From JAYZQT01 sp036136335 (GTDB lineage: Bacteria > Pseudomonadota > Alphaproteobacteria > MPNO01 > UBA830), in NCBI GenBank assembly GCA_036136335.1, contig JAYZQT010000068.1, positions 1-18,131 of the forward strand: a stretch of DNA of 18,131 bases. The letters are read 5' to 3'. Of this stretch, positions 7,449 to 15,452 are shown piece by piece. The translations under genes were made by a program, and so were the position numbers. A model generated the notes under the pieces. That model was not told where the DNA came from and did no database searches. It saw only the letters and a program-made list of their open reading frames with translations. The first letter of the stretch is position 1. Each line of letters opens with the position of its first letter.

Positions 7449-9151
7449 ACTATATTGACCAGTGCCTGGCGTTTTTCACCCGTAACAACGTCCAGAGCCC
7501 TGTCAAGCGTTGGCATCAGTTCCGAGGGTTCAGTCACGCGAAATCCTGCCCCACCTGAAATCTCCACCGCCTTTTCGTAATGTTGATCTACGGTAAAGTG
7601 GGTCAGGGGCTGCCGGTTGGCCTTTGCAGCAAACCCTTCAGGATTAAGTCCGACCGTGGACCGTCGGACAGCCTGCCAATGCTGATTATTGAATACTACC
7701 CAGAGGATCGGCAGATTCTGCTCCGCTGCAACGTAATGTGCCGAGACCGGTACATTAAACATATAGGCACCATCGCCTTCGGTACCAATCACCAGTTTGT
7801 CGGGTGCGGCGAGCTGGGCACCAAGCGCGACACCCATACCATGCCCGAGGCCGGAAGCAGCACCGGCGTTGAGCATCATGCCGGGGCGATCAGTATCGAT
7901 GTACTCCTGCATGAGCGGTGATTCACGAACAATGATGCTATCCGGATCGCGAACATTGTTCAGGCAATGGGATATGTATGCAGGACTGATAGGCGACTGG
8001 TTTTTCTCTGCAGCCAGCCTTTCCTCCCAGCTCTCTTCAAGTTTGCGGTGCCGTTTCGAAATGAGGTCACGTCGTTTTGAAATTTTATCCGCTGCCGCCT
8101 TCTGGTATTCGGCCATTACCGGCAGCAGCATGCGAAAAGCAATATCGGCAGGACAGGTCAACGACAGATCAGCCGGAAAACCACGTACCGGGACCATTGT
8201 GTACATTGGGTCAGCGGCAATATGGATGACCTTGCAGTCTTCGGGCGGTGACACCTGCGACGGCAACCACGGTACCACGGTGTCAAAAACGACAATAACA
8301 TCCGCGTCTTTTACATAAGGGTTGGGGTTGTACCCCGCATGCATTGGATGACGGGGTGGCATGGACACAAAACGATTCCGGTACTCGACCACCGGTATGG
8401 CAAATCTATCAGCAATTGCCACAAGTGGTTCCATTACGCCGGGATTTCGACCGCCCCAATTGGTGATCATCACGGGGCGTTCCGCATTGGCCAGGAGAGA
8501 CGCCGTTTGGTCAAGGGCTGATGCTTCTGGTGCAGGCGGCATGGCTGGATTTACACGCGTGGGAGAATTGTATGTGAACTTATTAATTTTCGACGCGAGT
8601 ACCTCGCGTGGGAGCGACAGATAGACGGGGCCTCTGGGTTCGCTCATTGACACCGACAAGGCACGATCCACTATGGTTTCGACCTGAGCACCATTTCTAA
8701 GCTCATAATCCCATTTCACGGCTTCGCGAGTCATCGCCGCCTGGTCATACATTTCCTGTGTCCAGTGTATATCCAGGCTCCGGTGACCTGCGAGTTCACT
8801 CTCATTCGTGGGCGTGCGTCCCGCAGTAAAGAGCATCGGCACATAGCCCCGCGCCGCGTTCAAGAGCCCGTTCATGCCATTAGCGGTTCCCACGTTCACA
8901 TGCATCATGGTCATTTGGGGCCGTCCGGAAACCAGATAGTGACCGATCGCCATATGCTGTGCCGTGTTTTCGTGTGGGCATGTTACCGGTACAGGAATTG
9001 CCGTACCGAGCGCCTGGGCCTTCGCCAAAGCTTCGATCAAAGGTGCAAAGTCGGTTCCAGCGTTGGCAAACAGGTAGTCGACACCGCGGTCTGCAAGAAC
9101 TGCAAGGTAGGCATCTGCCACAGTACAGTCGCTGAGCGTTTTCTTTGGCAT
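7433..9151 (-). CDS. ThDP-dependent enzyme, benzoylformate decarboxylase-like (copy 2)
   Basis: A 572-residue ThDP enzyme of the same superfamily as the copy downstream but clearly divergent from it. The activating Glu is E61 (CPHENTAQH), and H84 in MHVNVGTANGMNG lies 23 residues later, matching the Glu/His spacing of benzoylformate decarboxylase. The ThDP motif GDGA is at 459-462 and closes with NN at 488-489. The middle domain spans about 205-340, followed by a very charged helical linker (about 350-385). ATG at 9151 is chosen because GGGGGAG lies three bases before it; upstream in-frame codons would run through that site. It follows the last UbiD gene by 170 bases and precedes the FMN enzyme. 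It probably decarboxylates or condenses a 2-oxoacid; an acetolactate-synthase-like role cannot be fully excluded. Confidence 0.88.
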   Translation of the reverse strand: MPKKTLSDCTVADAYLAVLADRGVDYLFANAGTDFAPLIEALAKAQALGTAIPVPVTCPHENTAQHMAIGHYLVSGRPQMTMMHVNVGTANGMNGLLNAARGYVPMLFTAGRTPTNESELAGHRSLDIHWTQEMYDQAAMTREAVKWDYELRNGAQVETIVDRALSVSMSEPRGPVYLSLPREVLASKINKFTYNSPTRVNPAMPPAPEASALDQTASLLANAERPVMITNWGGRNPGVMEPLVAIADRFAIPVVEYRNRFVSMPPRHPMHAGYNPNPYVKDADVIVVFDTVVPWLPSQVSPPEDCKVIHIAADPMYTMVPVRGFPADLSLTCPADIAFRMLLPVMAEYQKAAADKISKRRDLISKRHRKLEESWEERLAAEKNQSPISPAYISHCLNNVRDPDSIIVRESPLMQEYIDTDRPGMMLNAGAASGLGHGMGVALGAQLAAPDKLVIGTEGDGAYMFNVPVSAHYVAAEQNLPILWVVFNNQHWQAVRRSTVGLNPEGFAAKANRQPLTHFTVDQHYEKAVEISGGAGFRVTEPSELMPTLDRALDVVTGEKRQALVNIVCGAS

Positions 9152-9321
9152 TTTCTCCCCCTTGAAAAACAAGCATTAAAATTTCTAACTCCAGCCAAAG
9201 GCCATAGAGAACTGCTGCTTTATCTGCAAGCCCGCTCTACCTGGTAGAAACCCCATGAGCCCAGAAACATGAGATCACAAGGTAATATCGGACAGCTGCG
9301 ACCATCGCTTCTGGAATGAAT
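9152..9321 (-). other. Intergenic gap between UbiD copy 1 and ThDP enzyme
   Basis: This is the longest gap inside the catabolic block (170 bases). It contains a perfect 13-base inverted repeat, TCTACC-T-GGTAGA, at 9236-9248, and downstream of it a weak promoter-like pair on the minus strand (TTGCAG, 17 bases, TATGGC). Short open frames exist, including one of 32 codons beginning at 9335 over the end of the UbiD gene, but nothing convincing. A secondary promoter or processing site for the lower half of the operon is possible; no strong terminator is visible. Confidence 0.35.
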
Positions 9322-10968
9322 TTAGCAATCGTCATCAGATTTTATCGTACGCACCTCGGTGTTCATCGCGAGGTCGTTACGCCGACGCTGGGCAATAATA
9401 TCACCTGTTTTAAAATAGTCGCTTTCGACGGCGCGTTTGGCCATAACCTCAAATTCTTCCTCCCATTCACCGAGAGAGTACCCATGCCATGGAACCTGTG
9501 GTTTCAGTTCGGGCAGGCCAAGTTCATCCCAGATCTCCTTTGCCCTTTCCATGTATTCCTTTTTAGGCAGGGAGATTGGTGGAAAATCCTCTTTCAGCGT
9601 CGCGTCGAAAAGGACAGCCGCGTCTTCGCCCCCGTTGCGCGCACTCCGCGGGCCGTGACCGGAATCCTTGTGTCTTAAAATCTCGACATCCAGTGCAGGA
9701 TTTGCACGATAGGCCATCGCCCAGAAAATTGCATCGGCATTGTTCGGATCGATATCTTCATTGACGGCAATCACATATTTTCCGGCTGCGCGGTGCAGGG
9801 ACGAGGCACCATAAAGAGCACGCCAGATTTCCGTACTTGGCATGCCACGCTCGCAAACAACGATGATCAGCTTGCGTATATTGGTCAGGGGTTCGTGCAT
9901 TGAAACACGGATTACACCCTTGATACCCAGGTGATCGCGCAGATGTTCGGTAAACATTGGCTCATAAGCAACACGTTTGATTACGGACGACTCCGACGGC
10001 GTCACCTGGCTTATGATCGAAGTCAGAATGGCATTTTTCTTCCGAGTTATGCAGGTGACATCCATGTATGCGTTATATTCCTGAAGATTTACGTGACCGT
10101 GGGATTCGCCAAACGGCGCTTCCGGTTCCAGATACTCAGTCTCGATATACCCCTCTATCACAACTTCGGCCTCTGCCGGTACCATCAGGTCAACGGTTTT
10201 CGCCTTTACAATATTGATTGGCGAACCGGCCAGCGCGCCCGCCACACGGAATTCGTCCATTGTCTCCGGCAGTTTGATCGCCGACGTGAAGGTTACCGAA
10301 GGGGGTGCGCCGAGGACGACCGCAGCAGGCATTTTCTCGCCACGTTTTTTGTATTTTTCCCAATGGACATATATCCCCGGGCGTAACTCAAGTGACGGGT
10401 TCATCCCCATGCGCTTGTGGCTCTTAATCTGGCCACGATAGTTACCCATATTCTGGATACCGGTATCCGGATCTTTTGTGATGTATTGTGACAATGTCGT
10501 GTACGGGGCATTATCCCAGCCAGGCGTCGAAATCGGCACGGGGATCCCATCCAGACTCTGCCCGTCCTTATCCAGATCAGCACCCTGCCAGATTATTTCC
10601 TGAGCGGGCGCATTGGTGACTTCTACGGGATCAATCGGGGTGGCAATTGCCCTCTTCCAGGTTTCTTCTATCTCATTCAGCTCGCAGCCGATTCCGGTGC
10701 GATATATGTCACGGCTCGCGGCCAGCACACCAACCGCAACCGGAATATCAAACTTCCGCCCCTTGCTGTCGATCACATTATTAAAAAGAAAAGCTCTTCT
10801 GTCCTTTTCCTCCAATCCACCACGGAACTGCCAACGCACAAGCGGGTGAAGCTCGGTATCTTTATTAATCTCCCGATCAACGGTCACAAGCAGGCCACGG
10901 TCTTCCAGTGCCCTCAGGTGATCATGTAGATCGGGATAACTCCGTTTGGGTGCGTCACCATCCGCCAT
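9322..10968 (-). CDS. UbiD-family prenyl-FMN-dependent decarboxylase (copy 1 of 3)
   Basis: A 548-residue complete UbiD-type enzyme, cytoplasmic, expected to use prenylated FMN to decarboxylate (or carboxylate) an aromatic, heteroaromatic or alpha,beta-unsaturated acid. By comparison with Fdc1 and E. coli UbiD, the metal/cofactor ligands are N173 (NMGNYR), H202 (VHWEKY) and E239 (DEFRVAG). The catalytic Glu-Arg-Glu set is R178, E283 and E288 (PEAPFGE). Spacings of 5 (N to R), 44 (E to E) and 5 match the family exactly. The C-terminus has a basic AQRRR box and NTEVR, shared with its two neighbours. It starts 27 bases after copy 2 with only a weak ribosome-binding site (GAAAG). Substrate unknown. 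No UbiX flavin prenyltransferase gene is in the window. Confidence 0.94.
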   Translation of the reverse strand: MADGDAPKRSYPDLHDHLRALEDRGLLVTVDREINKDTELHPLVRWQFRGGLEEKDRRAFLFNNVIDSKGRKFDIPVAVGVLAASRDIYRTGIGCELNEIEETWKRAIATPIDPVEVTNAPAQEIIWQGADLDKDGQSLDGIPVPISTPGWDNAPYTTLSQYITKDPDTGIQNMGNYRGQIKSHKRMGMNPSLELRPGIYVHWEKYKKRGEKMPAAVVLGAPPSVTFTSAIKLPETMDEFRVAGALAGSPINIVKAKTVDLMVPAEAEVVIEGYIETEYLEPEAPFGESHGHVNLQEYNAYMDVTCITRKKNAILTSIISQVTPSESSVIKRVAYEPMFTEHLRDHLGIKGVIRVSMHEPLTNIRKLIIVVCERGMPSTEIWRALYGASSLHRAAGKYVIAVNEDIDPNNADAIFWAMAYRANPALDVEILRHKDSGHGPRSARNGGEDAAVLFDATLKEDFPPISLPKKEYMERAKEIWDELGLPELKPQVPWHGYSLGEWEEEFEVMAKRAVESDYFKTGDIIAQRRRNDLAMNTEVRTIKSDDDC

Positions 10969-10995
10969 GGTTTTCTTTCAAAGAGTTGGGGTTAT

Positions 10996-12729
10996 TTACT
11001 TATCCTGATCTTTCAGCTGAGAAGCGTCCTCCAGCCTGTCCCAGGTTAAATTTTCGTCGACATCGTCACCTGCGCCCGGGTTACCGATATCGAGGGTCCG
11101 GACTTCCGTGTTGATCGGTACATCGCCCCGCCGGCGTTGAGCGATTATCTTGCCCGTCGTCCAATATTCGCTCTTCACCGCGCGGCGTGCCATTGCCTCC
11201 AGCCCTGAATTCCATTCGCCGAGATCGTAGCCAAACCAGGGCGCTTTCGGTTTCAGTTTGGGCAGACCCAATTCTTCCCATATCCTCTTGGCCTTTTCCA
11301 TAAACTCCCGCTTAGGTAACGAGACTGGTGGAAATGTCTCCTTCAGCGTTGCATCGATCAGGACTGCACTATCTTCAGTATCCAGGAGAGAGCGTGGGCC
11401 ATGTCCTTCATGCTTGTGCTTCAGGGTCTCCACGTCGTTATGGGGCTTGCAACGGTATGACATCGCCCAGAAAACAGCATCAGTATCATCGGGATCAATG
11501 TCTTCGTTTACTGCGATAATCCACTTACCCTCAGCCTGACGCAGCGACGCCACCCCATATAACGCCCTCCATATTTCGGTTCTCGGAACCCCTCTCTCAA
11601 ACACCACGATAATCAGTTTGTGAAGTGAGGTAAGAGGTTCGTGGGTGGACACATGTTTTACACCCTTGATCCCCAGGTGATCACGAAGATGCTCGATCTG
11701 GCGCGCCTCGTATGCCGGGCGTTTGATCGTGCCCGACTCAGAGGGTGTCACCTGGCTGACCCAGGATGTCATTACCGCGTTTTCCCGCCGCGTAATCGCA
11801 GTAATATCCAGATATGCGTTATATTCCTGAAGATTGACATGCCCGTGGGATTCACCAAACGGCGCCTCAGGTTCAAGCAGCTCGGTCGAAACAAACCCCT
11901 CAATTACGATTTCCGCTTCCGCCGGCACAACAAGATCCACTGTCTTACACTTCGTGATATTCAATGGCGATCCTGCGAGACCACCCGATACCGATAACTC
12001 ATCAACCTTCTCCGGAACCTTCTGCACAGCCGTGAAGGAAACAACCGGTGGGGCACCAATCACAACGGCCACCGGCATGGGTTTGCCGAGTTTTTTCCAT
12101 TCCAGCCAGTGCATATATCCGCCCGTGCGAAGTTCTGTTGAAGGATTCATGCCAAGTCTGTTTGGTGCTTTAACCATTCCGCGATAGTTACCCATATTCT
12201 GGATACCGGTGGCTGGGTCTTTGGTGATGAAATGGGACGACGAGAAGTAAGGAGCGTTATCCCAGCCGGGCGTCGAAATTGGTACGGGAATTGCGTCAAG
12301 ACCATTCCCATTGAGCAGATCTTCTCCGACGTACACAAGGTCATGACAGGGCGCCTCTTCATCGGGCACCAAATTGGGCTCAAGTGGGTTGTTTATTGCA
12401 TTGATCCAGGTGTCTTTCAGGGCTTTCAGGTCGCACCGCATACCAAGTTGATAAATTTTCTGGTTCCCCGCGAGGCCACAGACCAGTACAGGTATGTCAT
12501 ACTTTCGTCCCATGGAATCCGTAATATTGGTAAACAGAAAGGCCTTTCTGTCTTCTTCCTCGATCCCTCCGCGAAACTGCCAACGCACCAGCGGATGCAT
12601 CTCGGTATCCTTGTTGATTTCCCTATCGATTTCTATCAGAAGCCCGCCCGAGCGCAGCTCCTCAATATGCTCGTGCAGATCGGTATAGCCCCGATCCTCA
12701 ACGGTCATGTCATTTATTTTGTTCACCAT
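10996..12729 (-). CDS. UbiD-family prenyl-FMN-dependent decarboxylase (copy 2 of 3)
   Basis: A 577-residue paralogue of the flanking genes, intact over its full length. Key residues are N178, R183 (NMGNYR), H207 (MHWLEW), E244 (VDELSVSG), E288 and E293 (PEAPFGE), so the active site looks functional. It differs from the other copies in the segment after about residue 95 (MRCDLKALKDTW), where the substrate pocket entrance may lie, and in a C-terminal extension of about 25 acidic residues. The ATG at 12729 is preferred over the GTG one codon upstream; AAGG lies close in front and GAGGG slightly further. It starts 18 bases after copy 3. The three copies could be alternative-substrate enzymes or subunits of one complex; phenylphosphate carboxylase is a known precedent for two UbiD-like subunits in one enzyme. 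Confidence 0.94.
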   Translation of the reverse strand: MVNKINDMTVEDRGYTDLHEHIEELRSGGLLIEIDREINKDTEMHPLVRWQFRGGIEEEDRKAFLFTNITDSMGRKYDIPVLVCGLAGNQKIYQLGMRCDLKALKDTWINAINNPLEPNLVPDEEAPCHDLVYVGEDLLNGNGLDAIPVPISTPGWDNAPYFSSSHFITKDPATGIQNMGNYRGMVKAPNRLGMNPSTELRTGGYMHWLEWKKLGKPMPVAVVIGAPPVVSFTAVQKVPEKVDELSVSGGLAGSPLNITKCKTVDLVVPAEAEIVIEGFVSTELLEPEAPFGESHGHVNLQEYNAYLDITAITRRENAVMTSWVSQVTPSESGTIKRPAYEARQIEHLRDHLGIKGVKHVSTHEPLTSLHKLIIVVFERGVPRTEIWRALYGVASLRQAEGKWIIAVNEDIDPDDTDAVFWAMSYRCKPHNDVETLKHKHEGHGPRSLLDTEDSAVLIDATLKETFPPVSLPKREFMEKAKRIWEELGLPKLKPKAPWFGYDLGEWNSGLEAMARRAVKSEYWTTGKIIAQRRRGDVPINTEVRTLDIGNPGAGDDVDENLTWDRLEDASQLKDQDK

Positions 12730-12747
12730 CACCTTGCCCTCTTTGCC

Positions 12748-14421
12748 TCAACTATTATTTTCATCCCAACCTGGAACGGACCGGACGTGAGTGTTGGGCT
12801 TCACGCCAGAACGACGGCGCTGAGCGCTGCGCTTTCCATTCACAAGATAGTTCCCCTGTGATGCCTGCTCTGCCAGAAATTCCCACTCTTCGGTCCAGTC
12901 TCCGAGGGAATAGCCATACCAGGGGTGTTCGGGGTTAAGGGGTGGCATATCAAGCTCTTCCCATATCTCCCGGGCGCGCTCCATGTATTTCCTTTTAGGA
13001 AGTGCCAGTGGCGGCATATCCCGCTTCAGTGTTGCGTCCACAAGCAAGGTGGAATCCTCGGGACGTTCACCATCCCCGCCTTTTGGTCCGTGACCGGCGT
13101 CCCGATGCCGCAACACCTCGATATCATTTTCCGGGTCCGCCCGGTAAGCAAGAGACCAGAAGATGGCGTCACCATTATCGGGATCGATATCCTCGTTTAC
13201 GGCTATCACATATTTTCCGCAGTCGGCTCTCATGCTGGCGGCGCCATAAAGGGCACGCCAAATCTCCGTCCGCGGCGTGCCGGGTTCCATTTGCAGGAAT
13301 ATGACCCGACGAATGTTGGTTAACGGTTCGTGCATGAACACCTGCTTGATACCCTTAACTCCCAGATGATCGCGGATGTGTGCAAGGAACATGGGTTCGT
13401 ATGCAACGCGTTTTATTACGGACGACTCTGACGGTGTTACCTGGCTGATAATTGACGACAGGACAGCATTCGTTTTTCGGGTAATCGCCGTAACTTCAAA
13501 AATCATGTTAAAGTCTTCAAGGGATATGTGCCCGTGGGATTCGCCAAAAGGCGCCTCCGGTTCGAGATATTCGGTATCAACAAGGCCTTCTATAACGATT
13601 TCGGCGTCCGCCGGAACCAGCAAATCGACCGTCCGACATTTGACCACTTTAATAGGTTCGCCAGCCAGTCCGCCCGCGACAGTTAACTCATCGACATCCC
13701 TTCGGATTTTCTGTGGACCGGTATACGCGACAACTGGCGCGCACCCGAGAACTACCGCACACGGCATTTTGGCACCACGTACCTTGTATTTTTCCCAATG
13801 CAGATAACCGCCAGCACCGCCTTCCCGAGCCGACATCCTCACCGCCATTCGATTTGAGGCTTTCAGGCCACCGCGATATGTTCCCATGTTCGCGACGCCA
13901 GTCTCAGGATCCTTCGTTACAAACAAACCTGCTGTCAGATAGGGGGCGCTATCAAAACCAGGAGTCGAGATCGGTACTGGCAGAGCATCCAGGCCTTTCC
14001 CCTTACCGATAAGAGAATCACCGACAAACATGACATCCTGGCATTGCGCTTTATTGACCTCGATGGGGTCAATCGGTCCTGTCATCGCCCTGGCCCAACA
14101 GGATCCTATTTCGTCCAGCTGCACGCCCATGCCGATGCGATATACATCCCGGTTTGCTGCCAGGGCGCCCACGAGAACCGGCATATCATAGGTACGGCCC
14201 AGGCTGTCATACACATTGGTAAACAGAAACGCTTTTCGCTCGGCTTCAGGTATGCCGCCACGGTACTGCCAACGCACCAGAGGATGAAGTTCTGTGTCTT
14301 TATTGATTGGCTTGTCGATACGAAGAAGCAAACCCGCCTCTTCCAGCGCATTCATATGCTCCTGCAGGTCTCGGTAGGATCGAGCGCCTTTATCATCCGT
14401 TTTGCTTAAACGGCCCGCCAT
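12748..14421 (-). CDS. UbiD-family prenyl-FMN-dependent decarboxylase (copy 3 of 3, first in operon)
   Basis: A 557-residue UbiD-type enzyme and the promoter-proximal gene of the catabolic block. N178, R183 (NMGTYR), H208 (LHWEKY), E245 (VDELTVAG), E289 and E294 (PEAPFGE) are all in place. It is the most divergent copy around residues 190-206, where an extra Gly/Ala-rich stretch (SAREGGAGG) precedes the metal-ligand His. It lacks the acidic tail of copy 2 and ends soon after the AQRRR and NTHVR boxes. The start ATG has only a weak purine stretch upstream (TAGAGA), with GGAGGG further away. A promoter and TetR-type operator lie 55-100 bases upstream, so this gene is probably the direct target of the adjacent repressor. 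Confidence 0.94.
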   Translation of the reverse strand: MAGRLSKTDDKGARSYRDLQEHMNALEEAGLLLRIDKPINKDTELHPLVRWQYRGGIPEAERKAFLFTNVYDSLGRTYDMPVLVGALAANRDVYRIGMGVQLDEIGSCWARAMTGPIDPIEVNKAQCQDVMFVGDSLIGKGKGLDALPVPISTPGFDSAPYLTAGLFVTKDPETGVANMGTYRGGLKASNRMAVRMSAREGGAGGYLHWEKYKVRGAKMPCAVVLGCAPVVAYTGPQKIRRDVDELTVAGGLAGEPIKVVKCRTVDLLVPADAEIVIEGLVDTEYLEPEAPFGESHGHISLEDFNMIFEVTAITRKTNAVLSSIISQVTPSESSVIKRVAYEPMFLAHIRDHLGVKGIKQVFMHEPLTNIRRVIFLQMEPGTPRTEIWRALYGAASMRADCGKYVIAVNEDIDPDNGDAIFWSLAYRADPENDIEVLRHRDAGHGPKGGDGERPEDSTLLVDATLKRDMPPLALPKRKYMERAREIWEELDMPPLNPEHPWYGYSLGDWTEEWEFLAEQASQGNYLVNGKRSAQRRRSGVKPNTHVRSVPGWDENNS

Positions 14422-14476
14422 AATGTGCCAATCTCTAGTTCACAACCCTCCAAACAGGCAAGAGCTGTAGGGTTCC

Positions 14477-14505
14477 AGTTTACGCCGAGAGTAACAGAGG
14501 TTCAA
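14477..14505 (-). promoter_or_regulatory. Predicted sigma70-type promoter for the ubiD operon
   Basis: On the minus strand, TTGAAC (14505-14500) and TAAACT (14482-14477) are separated by exactly 17 bases, each matching the consensus at four of six positions. Transcription would start near 14470, giving a leader of about 50 bases before the first UbiD start codon. The -35 box overlaps the end of the palindromic operator, the usual geometry for repression by a TetR-family protein. Confidence 0.5.
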
Positions 14506-14520
14506 TACGCTGGCGTATGG
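14504..14520. promoter_or_regulatory. Palindromic operator, probable TetR binding site 1
   Basis: ATACGC-TG-GCGTAT is a perfect 14-base inverted repeat at 14505-14518, followed by GG, in the 116-base gap between tetR and the first UbiD gene. The same repeat with a different two-base centre recurs upstream of the TctAB carrier at 17,632. Two matching palindromes, both in promoter gaps next to a TetR gene, make them the likely operators of that repressor. Confidence 0.65.
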
Positions 14521-14537
14521 TGTATAATCAGCTGTTT

Positions 14538-15131
14538 TTATTGGGGTCTGGTGGAAAGAAGCAAATGGTAATCACGCGCCCTGTCAATACGTTCTGACAA
14601 TGGCTGCCCGCCACTACGTAAAAATTCGCCAGTCATTATCACCTGATATACCTGTCCACGCACACTCGCCTCATCCGGTGAAAATCCAATTTCCTGAAGT
14701 TGATCAATCAGAAAAGCCAACCTCTGCCGATCGCGTTCTTCAATGCGCCGGGCTACATCTTGGTCATTGTGTGACAACATTCTGAGCGAGACGGTCTGCC
14801 CGCGCGAAAGTCGTCCGATCACGCTTTCAAATAGGGCCCAGATCCGGTCGGACGGTGCAGCATCAGTCAACAAATCATGGGAAATCTCGTAATCCCAGGA
14901 GGAAAACCAGAGGTCCAATAGGGCGTCCAGCAGCTCCTGTCGGTCTTTGAAATGCCAGTAAAAACTCCCCTTGGTAACGCCGAGTCGACGGGCGAGTGGT
15001 TCAATGCGTACGCCGTCCAGCCCACCTTCCCCAAGCATATTCCAGGCTCCTGAAATCCAGTCTTCTCTAGTCAGGTTTTCCGATATTTTTTTACGACAGT
15101 CGGTGTCCACCGATGCGTCCGAATCTGCCAT
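14538..15131 (-). CDS. TetR/AcrR-family transcriptional regulator
   Basis: A 197-residue one-component regulator. The N-terminal domain has the TetR helix-turn-helix: a helix with REDWISGAWNML (about 22-33), then IEPLARRLGVTKGSFYWHF (43-61), with the family's Y-hF end and DRQELLDALL after it. The rest is a helical ligand-binding and dimerisation domain with no recognisable ligand signature. The ATG at 15131 follows GGAGGGG closely; a GTG two codons earlier would run through that site. It sits directly upstream of the UbiD operon in the same direction and next to two matching palindromes. Most likely it represses the UbiD operon and the TctAB carrier until the substrate or an intermediate binds. 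Ligand unknown. Confidence 0.93.
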   Translation of the reverse strand: MADSDASVDTDCRKKISENLTREDWISGAWNMLGEGGLDGVRIEPLARRLGVTKGSFYWHFKDRQELLDALLDLWFSSWDYEISHDLLTDAAPSDRIWALFESVIGRLSRGQTVSLRMLSHNDQDVARRIEERDRQRLAFLIDQLQEIGFSPDEASVRGQVYQVIMTGEFLRSGGQPLSERIDRARDYHLLLSTRPQ

Positions 15132-15452
15132 TAACACCCCTCCAAACTCGATAAGTTCCGCTAAAATCGCCGAAACACATTTCGCACCGTTCCACAGGCT
15201 ACCTGATTTTACATCCCCATCACATTTAGGGAAGTTACTACCTCGTGATGTTTAAGTAGGTATTGGCGTCGAGCATCGGCCTCTCTGTTTCCGACAAAAG
15301 GTTTTACAAAATTTTTGAATATTGCAATTACAAAACTGTTTGCAGAAAGTTCGGACCAGTTGCTGCGATGCGGAGGACGAGACAAACTAAAAACAATTGC
15401 CCCCCGGCGACAATACGCTGGGGCGTTCATGAATGTTAGCTTCATTGGAGTG
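15132..15452. other. 321-base intergenic region between tctAB and tetR
   Basis: No convincing gene. It is AT-rich in the middle (15,300-15,345), where the tetR promoter may lie, but I could not settle on a single -35/-10 pair. Close to the carrier's stop it contains a hairpin with a T-run (terminator candidate) and a half-copy of the operator, CAATACGCTGG, at 15,411-15,421, whose other arm is degenerate (GCGT after a four-base centre). That half-site might be a weak autoregulatory site, but it is about 280 bases from the tetR start. Confidence 0.4.
15388..15424 (-). terminator. Weak Rho-independent terminator candidate after tctAB
   Basis: On the minus strand, about 30 bases after the TctAB stop codon, GCCCC and GGGGC form a 5-base-pair all-GC stem (15,424-15,399) with a 16-base loop, followed by AATTGTTTTT. 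The long loop makes it weak, and it may only partly end transcription. Confidence 0.33.

Noticed and set aside
4400..9151. Annotation of the two ThDP enzymes as acetolactate synthase (IlvB)
   Set aside because: Both have the benzoylformate-decarboxylase-type His 23 residues after the cofactor Glu, no small regulatory subunit gene is adjacent, and the neighbour is a hydroxyacid dehydrogenase.
9237..9335. A 32-codon open frame starting over the stop of UbiD copy 1
   Set aside because: Too short, no ribosome-binding site, and its ordinary hydrophobic sequence gives no reason to think it is translated.
15407..15426. Third copy of the TetR operator
   Set aside because: Only one arm (AATACGCTGG) matches; the other is degenerate and the centre is four bases instead of two. 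It is noted in the intergenic entry but not called as a site.
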